DNA from: an uncultured Microbacteriaceae bacterium
GTDB lineage: Bacteria; Actinomycetota; Actinomycetes; Actinomycetales; Microbacteriaceae
Assembly: GCA_946481135.1 (NCBI GenBank)
Contig: CAMLMQ010000027.1
Coordinates: forward strand, 1 to 20,759
Length of the DNA stretch: 20,759 nucleotides
Direction: 5' to 3'
Under the pieces are notes generated by a model. It did no database searches, was not told the origin of the DNA, and saw only the letters and a program-made list of their open reading frames with translations. Of the stretch, positions 14,871-20,759 are shown piece by piece. A program made the position numbers and the translations under genes. Each line of letters opens with the position of its first letter. Positions within the stretch are counted from its first letter, which is position 1.

Positions 14871-15323
14871 CTACCGCGGGCCCCAGATGAAGCGGTGGGT
14901 GTGGATGGCGTGGTAGTCGAAGGTCTGCACGCTCACGACGCCGGGCACGCTCCGAACTCCGTCGTTCACGATGGCGAAGAGCGTCTCCGGCGTCGGCGCG
15001 AGCACTTCGACGAGCAGGTCGAACGGCCCCGAGCCGATCACGAGGTAGATGACGCCGTCGAGCGCACCGATGCGATCGGCGACCGCGCGCGCGTCGCCCT
15101 GCACGGTGACGCCGAGCATGGCCATCCGCTCGTAGCCGAGCTTGAGGGGATCCGTCACGCCGACGACGTGGAGGATGCCACGCTCTTCCAGCCGCAGGAC
15201 GCGGAGGCGCGCGCCGCCCGCCGACAATCCGACGCGCTCGCCGAGTTCGGCATAGGTGAGGCGTCCGTCGAGCTGCAGGGCCACGATCAGTTCGCGGTCG
15301 ATCTCGTCGAGTTCGATCTCCAT
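14871..15323 (-). CDS. Lrp/AsnC family transcriptional regulator
   Basis: A 150-residue Lrp/AsnC regulator. The N-terminal winged helix (about 5-55) contains LDEIDRELIVALQLDGRLTY and the recognition region ELGERVGLSAGGARLRVLRLEERG. The C-terminal ligand/oligomerisation (RAM) domain includes VIGSGPFDLLVEVLAPTPE. I chose the ATG at 15323 rather than the ORF extension to 15359. A TAGGCT box lies 7 bases upstream of it, and the protein then starts at the standard family N-terminus. It is divergent from the kinase-aminotransferase fusion across an 80-base gap with a strong 23-bp dyad, and probably regulates that gene and itself. Lrp/AsnC proteins typically sense amino acids; the ligand here is unknown. 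Confidence 0.88.
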   Translation of the reverse strand: MEIELDEIDRELIVALQLDGRLTYAELGERVGLSAGGARLRVLRLEERGILHVVGVTDPLKLGYERMAMLGVTVQGDARAVADRIGALDGVIYLVIGSGPFDLLVEVLAPTPETLFAIVNDGVRSVPGVVSVQTFDYHAIHTHRFIWGPR

Positions 15324-15330
15324 CGACGGA

Positions 15331-15336
15331 AGCCTA
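15331..15336 (-). promoter_or_regulatory. -10 box of the first Lrp/AsnC gene, suggesting a leaderless transcript
   Basis: TAGGCT on the minus strand ends 7 bases before the ATG at 15323, with no Shine-Dalgarno sequence between them. The box overlaps the left arm of the dyad at 15334-15356, so autoregulation is likely. No good -35 is visible. Confidence 0.5.
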
Positions 15337-15356
15337 CGCGAATGACACTTGCGTAG
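15334..15356. promoter_or_regulatory. 23-bp inverted repeat, candidate Lrp/AsnC operator
   Basis: The arms CTACGC and GCGTAG are perfect 6-bp inverted copies around 11 central bases, most of which are also symmetric, so 18 of 23 positions fit the dyad. It lies between the Lrp/AsnC gene and the fusion gene, covering the leftward -10 box and lying upstream of the rightward promoter. That placement would suit repression of the regulator and activation or repression of the fusion gene. Confidence 0.6.
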
Positions 15357-15367
15357 CACTGTGCAGG

Positions 15368-15396
15368 TTGCTCTGACGTTTCGTTACTCCTAGGCT
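15368..15396 (+). promoter_or_regulatory. Promoter of the kinase-aminotransferase fusion gene
   Basis: TTGCTC (15368-15373) and TAGGCT (15391-15396) are separated by exactly 17 bases, a good sigma-70-type pair. The -10 box ends 7 bases before the GTG at 15404, so the transcript probably begins at or very near the start codon. The GAGGA before the GTG is too close to work as a normal ribosome binding site. Confidence 0.6.
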
Positions 15397-15403
15397 CTGA
15401 GGA

Positions 15404-18277
15404 GTGAGCGTCTTTGATTTCCGTGCGCATCCGTCGTTGCCGCGGCCCCGCGTCACCGTGGCCGAGGCTCGAGAGGTCGTGCGCGAGCACTACGGGATCT
15501 CGAGCTCCGTCGTCGAGCTCGGCAGCAACCAGGACCGCAATTTCCGGCTGGACGGCGACGGGCGGCGGTTCCTGCTGAAGTTCTCCAACTCGGCCTTCGG
15601 CGCGGCCGAGCTCCGGGCGCAGAACCTCGCCGCCGCGGCCGTCGCCGCCGCCGGCATCCCGGCCCCGCGCGTCGTCCCCGTGCGTGATGGCGCGGAGCTG
15701 ATCGAAGTCGAGCTCGACGGGGAGACCCTCCTCGTGCGGCTGCTGGAGTACGTCGAGGGCGATGCGCTGAGCGACCACGGGCCGTTCAGCGCCGACGAGG
15801 CGCGGCGGCTCGGGACGGTCGCCGGCCGGGTGGCCTCCGCACTCGACGGGCTCACGCATCCCGGACTCGAGCAGCGCACCCAGTGGAACCTGCGCGACGC
15901 CCCCGAAGTCGTGCGTCTCCTCGCCGGGAGCATCCCCGATCGCGAGCGTCGGCACCGCGTGCTCGACGTCACGGCCGCCGCCGAGAGGGCGCTCGCCCCG
16001 CTCGTCGACGGGCTGCGGACGCAGGCCGTCCACGGCGACCTCACCGACGACAACCTGGTCGTCGTCCCGGGCTCGCGCGACTGGGGGGTCATCGATTTCG
16101 GCGATGTCGCGACCAGTTGGACCGTCGCCGAGCTGGCCGTGACGTGCGCCGCGATCCTCCATCACAACTCCCGGGATCCGCTCGTGGTGCTCGACACCGT
16201 GGCGGGGTTCCACGGGGTCGTGCCCCTTCGCGACGCCGAGATCGCCGCGCTCTGGCCCCTCGTGCTGCTCCGGGCCGCGACGCTCGTCGCGAGCGGCGAG
16301 CACCAGGTCTCGCTCGAGGCCGACAACGACTACGCCGCACAGAACCGCCGCCACGAGTGGCGCTCGTTCGCGGTCGCGGCGTCACTGGATCCGTCGACGA
16401 TGGAGACGCTGCTGCGACACCGCCTCACCGACGGCCGCCCGCTGACCCTCACCGGGACACTCGTGGACGCCTCCGCCGCGACATCGCTCGACCTGTCGAC
16501 GACCTCCCCGTTCCTCGACGGCGGCGCGTGGCTCGACTCCGGCATCGAAGCGCGACTCTCGGGGGCGCACGCTCCCAGCGTGACGGTGTGGGGGTCGGCG
16601 CGACTGACGCGCGCCCGGGTGCGCGGGTCGCGCGGAACGGCGACGATCCCGCTCGGCATCGAACTCACGGTGGCGGACTCGACGCCGGTGACTGCTCCCG
16701 CGACCGGGACGGTGCGACGCTCCGACGGCGCCCTCGTGCTGCAGACCGCCGACTACGACCTCTGGCTCGAGGGCCTCGTCGGCATCCCGGCCGACCTCGC
16801 GGGCGACATCCCGGCCGGAGCGCTGCTGGGCCGGGTCGCGGCGGGAGGGCGCCTCGCGGTGCAGCTCTCCCGCGTGCGCGGCGCGCGCCTCCCCTTCTTC
16901 GTCCCGCCGGTCGTCGCCTCCGCGGCCCGGCAGGTGAGCCCCGACCCGTCGCCGCTGCTCCGACGCGCGTCGACCGACGACGACATCGCGGCGACGGAAC
17001 TCCTCGCCCGCCGCGACGCGCACTTCGCCCGCGTGCAGGAGCACTACTTCGCCGCGCCACCGCGCATCGAGCGGGGATGGCGCGAGCACTTCGTCGACAC
17101 GGACGGCCAGGCCTATCTCGACATGGTCAACAACGTCGCGACCGTGGGCCACGCCCACCCGCGCCTCGTGGGCGCCGTCGCCCGGCAGTGGGCCCTGCAC
17201 AACACCAACTCGCGGTTCCACTACGCCGCCGTCGCGGAGTTCAGCGCCCGCCTGTCGCACCTCGCACCCCCCGGCCTGGAGGCCGTGTTCCTCGTCAACA
17301 GCGGCTCCGAGGCGGTCGACCTCGCCATCCGTCTCGCCACGACGGCGACCGGTCGCGACACGATCGTCGCGATGCGCGAGGCGTACCACGGATGGACGGT
17401 CGGGTCGGATGCCGTCTCCTCCTCGATCGGCGACAACCCGCGCGCGCTCGAGACCCGGCCGTCCTGGGTGCGCCTCGTCGATGCGCCGAACACCTACCGC
17501 GGCACCCACCGGGGTCCCGACGCCGGGACGCGCTATCTCGCCGACCTCGAGGCCGACCTGCGGCGCTGGGACGCGGAGGGCGTGCGCATCGCCGGATTCC
17601 TCGCCGAGCCGGTCTACGGCAACGCGGGAGGGGTCTTCCTCCCAGACGGCTACCTCGAGGGCGTGTACCGCGCCATCCGGGAGCGCGGGGGGCTCTGCAT
17701 CGCCGACGAAGTGCAGGTGGGGTACGGCCGACTCGGCGAGTACTTCTGGGGTCACGAGCAGCAGGGCGTCACGCCCGACATCCTCACGATCGCGAAGGCG
17801 ATGGGCAACGGGCATCCGCTGGGCGCCGTGCTCACGACCCGCGCGATCGCCGAGGCCTTCGCCGCGGAGGGCTCGATGTTCTCCTCGGCGGGCGGGAGTC
17901 CCGTGAGCTGCGTCGTCGGATCGACCGTGCTCGACATCATGCGCGACGAGGGGCTCGTCGAGAACGCCCGCGTCGTCGGCGAACGGCTCCGCGCCGGACT
18001 CGACGACCTCGGGCGTCGGCACGCGATCATCGGAGCGGTGCACGGAGTGGGTCTCTACCTCGGCGTCGAACTGGTGCGATCACGCGACACCCTCGAACCG
18101 GCGACCGTCGAAGCCGAGGAGATCTGCGAGGCGATGCTCGACGAGGGCTGCATCGTGCAGCCCACCGGCGATCACCGCAACATCCTCAAGATCAAGCCGC
18201 CGCTCGTGATCGAGGAGGCGAGCGTCGACTACTTCGTCGCGGCGCTGGACCGGGTGCTCGCCGCGCGGACGGGCTGA
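15404..18277 (+). CDS. APH-type kinase / M23-like / class III aminotransferase-fold fusion protein
   Basis: A 957-residue three-domain protein. Residues ~15-330 form an aminoglycoside-phosphotransferase-like kinase with HGDLTDDN (H210, D212, N217) and VIDFGD (D231). Residues ~365-500 resemble a degenerate M23/lipoyl-like domain (VTAPATGTVRRSDGALVLQT) with no clear zinc ligands, so probably not a protease. Residues ~530-957 are a class III PLP enzyme with NSGSEAVDLA, IADEVQVGYGR (Asp768) and the likely PLP lysine Lys798 in ILTIAKAMGNG. The PLP part resembles the AGXT2L1/AGXT2L2 ammonia-phospho-lyases, and the kinase resembles hydroxylysine kinase (AGPHD1). A kinase joined to a lyase would phosphorylate an amino alcohol and then release phosphate and ammonia, leaving an aldehyde. 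Ethanolamine, hydroxylysine or a related compound could be the substrate. The GTG start follows a good promoter by 7 bases. A plain aminotransferase role is the main alternative. Confidence 0.85.
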   Translation: MSVFDFRAHPSLPRPRVTVAEAREVVREHYGISSSVVELGSNQDRNFRLDGDGRRFLLKFSNSAFGAAELRAQNLAAAAVAAAGIPAPRVVPVRDGAELIEVELDGETLLVRLLEYVEGDALSDHGPFSADEARRLGTVAGRVASALDGLTHPGLEQRTQWNLRDAPEVVRLLAGSIPDRERRHRVLDVTAAAERALAPLVDGLRTQAVHGDLTDDNLVVVPGSRDWGVIDFGDVATSWTVAELAVTCAAILHHNSRDPLVVLDTVAGFHGVVPLRDAEIAALWPLVLLRAATLVASGEHQVSLEADNDYAAQNRRHEWRSFAVAASLDPSTMETLLRHRLTDGRPLTLTGTLVDASAATSLDLSTTSPFLDGGAWLDSGIEARLSGAHAPSVTVWGSARLTRARVRGSRGTATIPLGIELTVADSTPVTAPATGTVRRSDGALVLQTADYDLWLEGLVGIPADLAGDIPAGALLGRVAAGGRLAVQLSRVRGARLPFFVPPVVASAARQVSPDPSPLLRRASTDDDIAATELLARRDAHFARVQEHYFAAPPRIERGWREHFVDTDGQAYLDMVNNVATVGHAHPRLVGAVARQWALHNTNSRFHYAAVAEFSARLSHLAPPGLEAVFLVNSGSEAVDLAIRLATTATGRDTIVAMREAYHGWTVGSDAVSSSIGDNPRALETRPSWVRLVDAPNTYRGTHRGPDAGTRYLADLEADLRRWDAEGVRIAGFLAEPVYGNAGGVFLPDGYLEGVYRAIRERGGLCIADEVQVGYGRLGEYFWGHEQQGVTPDILTIAKAMGNGHPLGAVLTTRAIAEAFAAEGSMFSSAGGSPVSCVVGSTVLDIMRDEGLVENARVVGERLRAGLDDLGRRHAIIGAVHGVGLYLGVELVRSRDTLEPATVEAEEICEAMLDEGCIVQPTGDHRNILKIKPPLVIEEASVDYFVAALDRVLAARTG

Positions 18278-18278
18278 C

Positions 18279-18785
18279 TCAGCGGAACGACGCGGCGACC
18301 GCGTTGCGGTGATAGTCGAAGACGACGCTCGTGCGCGTGGACGCGACCGACGGCTGCGCCGACAGGTGATCGACGACGAATCGGCGCAGCGCCGAGGAGT
18401 CGACGACCGCGACGTGCACCATGAAGTCGTCCACCCCGCCGAGGAAGAAGAGCTGTAGCACCTCGGGCAGGGCGCGCACGCGTTCGGCGAAGGCCTCGAT
18501 GCTCTCCTGGCGCGCTCCCGGGCGCAGCGTCACGCCGATCATGGCCTGCAATCCGAGGCCGAGGCTGCGCTGATCGACGCTCGCGTGGAATCCGGTGACG
18601 ACTCCGCGCTCGCGCAACGCGCGGAGGCGCTGATGCACCGTCGACGGAGCGAGGCCGATCTCGTCCGCCAACTGTGCGTTCGAGATACGGCCGCGCTCGG
18701 CGACGATCCGCAGAATCGACCGGTCGGCCGCATCCAGAGGGCTCGGGAGGGTCTTCGCCGCGGGGGCCTGAACAGACGGGCTCAC
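18279..18785 (-). CDS. Lrp/AsnC family regulator, probable alanine dehydrogenase regulator (AldR-like)
   Basis: A 168-residue Lrp/AsnC regulator with a winged helix (SPLDAADRSILRIVAERGRI, then QLADEIGLAPSTVHQRLRAL) at about residues 15-65. A RAM domain follows, containing FFLGGVDDFMVHVAVVDSSAL. It starts at GTG 18785, 6 bases after a TAGATT -10-like box on the minus strand, again suggesting a leaderless mRNA. It is divergent from ald across 120 bases with inverted repeats. In mycobacteria AldR, an Lrp/AsnC protein next to ald, activates ald in response to alanine, so the same function is the natural inference here. It ends one base from the convergent fusion gene. About 15 residues at the start are low-complexity and may not be structured. 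Confidence 0.88.
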   Translation of the reverse strand: MSPSVQAPAAKTLPSPLDAADRSILRIVAERGRISNAQLADEIGLAPSTVHQRLRALRERGVVTGFHASVDQRSLGLGLQAMIGVTLRPGARQESIEAFAERVRALPEVLQLFFLGGVDDFMVHVAVVDSSALRRFVVDHLSAQPSVASTRTSVVFDYHRNAVAASFR

Positions 18786-18788
18786 GTG

Positions 18789-18857
18789 AAGAATCTACTG
18801 CACCACATGCCTATGCCGATGATTCTTCTCCCGATAGATCGCTTGAGAGAAGAATCT
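18789..18857. promoter_or_regulatory. Repeated AAGAATC motifs upstream of ald, candidate AldR binding sites
   Basis: AAGAATCT occurs at 18789-18796 and 18850-18857 on the plus strand, and AAGAATC occurs in inverted orientation at 18821-18827. The second and third copies extend to a perfect 10-bp inverted repeat: GATTCTTCTC (18821-18830) and GAGAAGAATC (18847-18856), with 16 bases between. GATGATTCTTC (18818-18828) also fits the GA-N2-WWW-N2-TC pattern that I recall for mycobacterial AldR sites. The repeats lie between the two divergent starts. Confidence 0.55.
18792..18797 (-). promoter_or_regulatory. -10 box of the AldR-like gene, suggesting a leaderless transcript
   Basis: TAGATT on the minus strand ends 6 bases before the GTG start. 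It overlaps one copy of AAGAATCT (18789-18796), a motif repeated in this intergenic region, which suggests autoregulation. No convincing -35 element is present. Confidence 0.45.
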
Positions 18858-18905
18858 GTCACTCTGGGTGCCGCCGCGTGAAGAGGATGAGCAAAGGAGC
18901 GCGAG

Positions 18906-20000
18906 ATGCGTATCGGCGTCCCGACGGAGATCAAGAACACCGAGGGCCGAGTCGGCCTCACGCCCGCGGGGGTCGACGCACTCGTCGACCGAGGCCACCA
19001 GGTCCTCGTCCAGGCGGGGGCCGGTCGGGGATCGCGCATCCCCGACGAGGCCTACCGCGCCGCCGGAGCGACGGTGGTCGACGACGCCGGTGACGTCTGG
19101 ACGGAGGCGGAGCTGCTCGTCAAGGTCAAGGAGCCGACTCCGGACGAGTACCCGTACCTGCGCGAAGACCTGCTGCTGTTCGCCTACCTCCACCTCGCCG
19201 CCGACCGTCCCCTCACCGACGCGCTCGTGCACTCGGGCACGACAGCCGTCGCCTACGAGACGGTGCAGCTCGCCGACGGCTCGCTCCCCCTGCTCGCCCC
19301 GATGAGCGAGGTGGCCGGGCGACTCTCCATCGCGGCCGGCGCCCATGCCCTCCTCGCCGGATCCGGGGGTCGCGGACTGCTCCTCGGTGGGATCCCCGGC
19401 ACCTCACCGGCGCACGTCGTCGTCATCGGCGGCGGAGTCGCGGGCGAGCACGCGGCCGCGAACGCACGGGGCCTCGGCGCCCGGGTCACGGTCGTCGATC
19501 GCTCGCTCCCCCGCCTGCGCGCGCTCGAGGCGCGCTTCGACGGCAGCGTCGCGACGCGGATGTCGACGCGTCTCGACCTCGCCGAACTCGTCGCCGACGC
19601 CGACCTCGTCATCGGATCGGTGCTCATCCCGGGCGCCGCCGCCCCCAAACTCGTCACCGACGAGATGGTGCGCGGCATGCGCGAGGGGTCGGTGCTGGTC
19701 GACATCGCGATCGACCAGGGCGGCTGCTTCGAGCACTCGCGTCCGACGACGCACGCCGATCCGACCTTCGAGGTGCACGGCACGCGCTACTACTGCGTCG
19801 CGAACATGCCCGGTGCAGTGCCGCAGACCTCGACGCGCGCACTCACCAACGCGACACTGCCGTACGTGCAGGCGATCGCCGATCGGGGCTGGGAGGTCGC
19901 CGCCGCATCCGACGTCGCCCTCAGCCGCGGGCTGAACGTCGCAGCGGGCGAGATCACGTCCGCGCCCGTCGCCGCCGCTCACGCCGTGCTCGCCGGTTGA
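18906..20000 (+). CDS. ald: Alanine dehydrogenase
   Basis: A 364-residue protein with the complete alanine dehydrogenase layout. It catalyses the reversible NAD-dependent conversion of L-alanine to pyruvate and ammonia in the cytoplasm. The N-terminus MRIGVPTEIKNTEGRVGLTP carries substrate-binding Arg15. Lys75 in KVKEP and His96 in FAYLHLA match the active-site Lys and His of the mycobacterial enzyme. The NAD-binding loop is VIGGGVAGEHAA (172-183), and Asp269 in DIAIDQGGCFE matches the conserved active-site Asp. The ATG has a good AAAGGAG ribosome binding site 6 bases upstream. The divergent Lrp/AsnC gene and the repeats between them point to control by alanine. The stop is one base away from the convergent GNAT gene. 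The enzyme can feed ammonia into or out of pyruvate, which fits a window rich in nitrogen catabolism. Confidence 0.95.
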   Translation: MRIGVPTEIKNTEGRVGLTPAGVDALVDRGHQVLVQAGAGRGSRIPDEAYRAAGATVVDDAGDVWTEAELLVKVKEPTPDEYPYLREDLLLFAYLHLAADRPLTDALVHSGTTAVAYETVQLADGSLPLLAPMSEVAGRLSIAAGAHALLAGSGGRGLLLGGIPGTSPAHVVVIGGGVAGEHAAANARGLGARVTVVDRSLPRLRALEARFDGSVATRMSTRLDLAELVADADLVIGSVLIPGAAAPKLVTDEMVRGMREGSVLVDIAIDQGGCFEHSRPTTHADPTFEVHGTRYYCVANMPGAVPQTSTRALTNATLPYVQAIADRGWEVAAASDVALSRGLNVAAGEITSAPVAAAHAVLAG

Positions 20001-20001
20001 C

Positions 20002-20391
20002 CTACAGAACGCGCTCCAGCACGTAGTCGTCTTCGTAGCGGTCGCCGACGAGGAACCGCTTCACGCCGACACGGGCGAACCCGGACTTCTCGTAGAAGCG
20101 CTGCGCCTTCGCGTTCTCCTGGTTGACGCCGAGCCACACCGCCGCCGCCCCGCGCTCCGCCGCAGCCTCGAGGGTCGCTGCCATGAGGCGGGAGGCCAGC
20201 CCCGCACCGTGGTGCCCGGGGTCGACATAGCACTTGCTGAGCTCCGCCGTCGGGCGGGTCGTGATCGCGGAGGCGACGTCGGCATCCGTCGGTTCGCCCA
20301 CGATGAGCATCGTGTACCCGATCGCCCCGCCGCCGTCCTCGGCGAGGAAGAGCACGCGCGCGGGGTCGGCGAGGTAGGCGTCGAAGTGCAC
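20002..20391 (-). CDS. GNAT family N-acetyltransferase (true start probably further upstream)
   Basis: From the first canonical start (GTG 20391) the product is 129 residues, short for a GNAT domain. It has the acetyl-CoA binding region KCYVDPGHHGAGLASRLMAA, GVNQENAKAQRFYEKSGF in the C-terminal half and the end KRFLVGDRYEDDYVLERVL. The frame stays open upstream to beyond 20538 and encodes GNAT-like sequence (VRQASAADSAALAAVAALTF, then PLACPPHTTDAAKAAFIAGN), so the beta1-alpha1 part of the fold is translated only if initiation is upstream. No ATG, GTG or TTG exists in that stretch. CTG at 20538-20536 overlaps the rplA stop (CTGA) and CTG at 20532 is another option. The enzyme would acetylate an amine or protein N-terminus; the substrate is unknown. 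Confidence 0.8.
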   Translation of the reverse strand: MHFDAYLADPARVLFLAEDGGGAIGYTMLIVGEPTDADVASAITTRPTAELSKCYVDPGHHGAGLASRLMAATLEAAAERGAAAVWLGVNQENAKAQRFYEKSGFARVGVKRFLVGDRYEDDYVLERVL

Positions 20392-20482
20392 GGGCAGGAG
20401 GTTGCCGGCGATGAACGCCGCCTTCGCCGCGTCGGTGGTGTGCGGCGGGCAGGCGAGCGGGAAGGTGAGCGCCGCGACGGCA

Positions 20483-20511
20483 GCGAGCGCCGCGGAATCC
20501 GCGGCGCTCGC
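20483..20511 (-). terminator. Strong hairpin downstream of rplA (possible T-less terminator)
   Basis: Two perfectly complementary 14-base arms (20483-20496 and 20498-20511) are separated by a single base. It begins 23 bases after the rplA stop on the minus strand. No T-run follows, so if it terminates the ribosomal protein transcript it is of the T-less kind reported in actinobacteria. The same bases also appear to encode part of the GNAT N-terminus (residues QASAADSAALA), so it could instead act as an attenuator between the two genes. Confidence 0.5.
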
Positions 20512-20534
20512 CTGTCGAACCTGAGGGTTCAGGG

Positions 20535-20759
20535 TCAGATCACGGTGACGTCGAGCGGCACACCCGGTCCGAAGGTGGTCGAGAGCGACCCCTTCTGGAT
20601 GTAGCGGCCCTTCGACGAACCGGGCTTCGCGCGGTTGATCTCGTCGAGCGCGGCCTTGAGGTTCTCGCCGAGCTGCTCGGACGAGAACCCGGCCTTGCCG
20701 ATCACGAAGTGCACGTTGGCGTGCTTGTCGACGCGGAACTCGATCTTGCCGCCCTTGAT
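20535..20759 (-). CDS. rplA: 50S ribosomal protein L1 (C-terminal part only)
   Basis: The last 74 residues are visible; the gene runs off the right edge. The sequence includes [35 protein letters not shown] and the C-terminus [12 protein letters not shown], all typical of bacterial L1. L1 binds 23S rRNA at the L1 stalk and often represses its own operon with L11. This core gene anchors the right side of the window to the ribosomal protein region of the chromosome. The stop codon is followed within 25 bases by a strong hairpin. Confidence 0.96.
   Translation of the reverse strand: MKGGKIEFRVDKHANVHFVIGKAGFSSEQLGENLKAALDEINRAKPGSSKGRYIQKGSLSTTFGPGVPLDVTVI

Noticed and set aside
1..20759. CRISPR arrays, tRNA genes, insertion sequences and attachment sites
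   Set aside because: Nothing with regular repeats and spacers, a tRNA-like fold, transposase sequence or flanking duplications was seen; the window is almost fully occupied by enzyme and regulator genes.

Overview
This is a very GC-rich, densely coded stretch of actinobacterial chromosome. The right edge carries the C-terminal part of ribosomal protein L1. Codon use, recurring TANNNT boxes 6-7 bases before start codons (leaderless transcripts) and the gene content suggest a Microbacteriaceae member such as Microbacterium; that assignment is inference, since no rRNA or other marker confirms it. I see no mobile elements, tRNAs or CRISPR arrays, and no gene-free stretch longer than about 160 bases.

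Region 1 (1-6620) is a divergent import and hydrolysis cluster. Leftward run a C45 (penicillin acyltransferase-like) autoproteolytic hydrolase, a family-5 lipoprotein solute-binding protein and the start of a DppB-type permease. Rightward run an amidohydrolase of the YtcJ type and, overlapping it by 14 bases, an unusual MOSC + flavin reductase + [2Fe-2S] fusion protein. Between the two arms lie three copies of a palindrome with the core GGAACGTTCC, placed on the inferred promoters, so one repressor encoded elsewhere probably controls both. The substrate is unknown; an N-acylated and possibly N-hydroxylated compound taken up by the ABC importer would fit the enzymes.

Region 2 (6627-14857) resembles a route for omega-amino acids and glutarate. 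Leftward, a glutaryl-CoA dehydrogenase-like enzyme is coupled (ATGA) to an aldehyde dehydrogenase. Rightward come a PucR-type regulator, a GABA/5-aminovalerate aminotransferase, a class III CoA-transferase resembling succinyl-CoA:glutarate CoA-transferase (GTGA overlap), and a gamma-aminobutyraldehyde dehydrogenase-like enzyme. In order they could take 5-aminopentanal to 5-aminovalerate, glutarate semialdehyde, glutarate, glutaryl-CoA and crotonyl-CoA. The C4 analogues (putrescine to succinate) are equally possible for the first steps.

Region 3 (14871-20000) holds two Lrp/AsnC regulators, each divergent from a nitrogen-metabolism gene. The first faces a 957-residue fusion of an APH-type kinase, a degenerate M23-like domain and a class III PLP enzyme, which looks like a kinase plus ammonia/phosphate lyase. 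The second faces alanine dehydrogenase. Both intergenic regions contain inverted repeats suitable for Lrp-type regulators.

Region 4 (20002-20759) has a GNAT acetyltransferase whose conserved N-terminus extends upstream of any canonical start codon, and the 3' end of rplA. A perfect 14-bp-arm hairpin lies between the rplA stop and the first canonical GNAT start.
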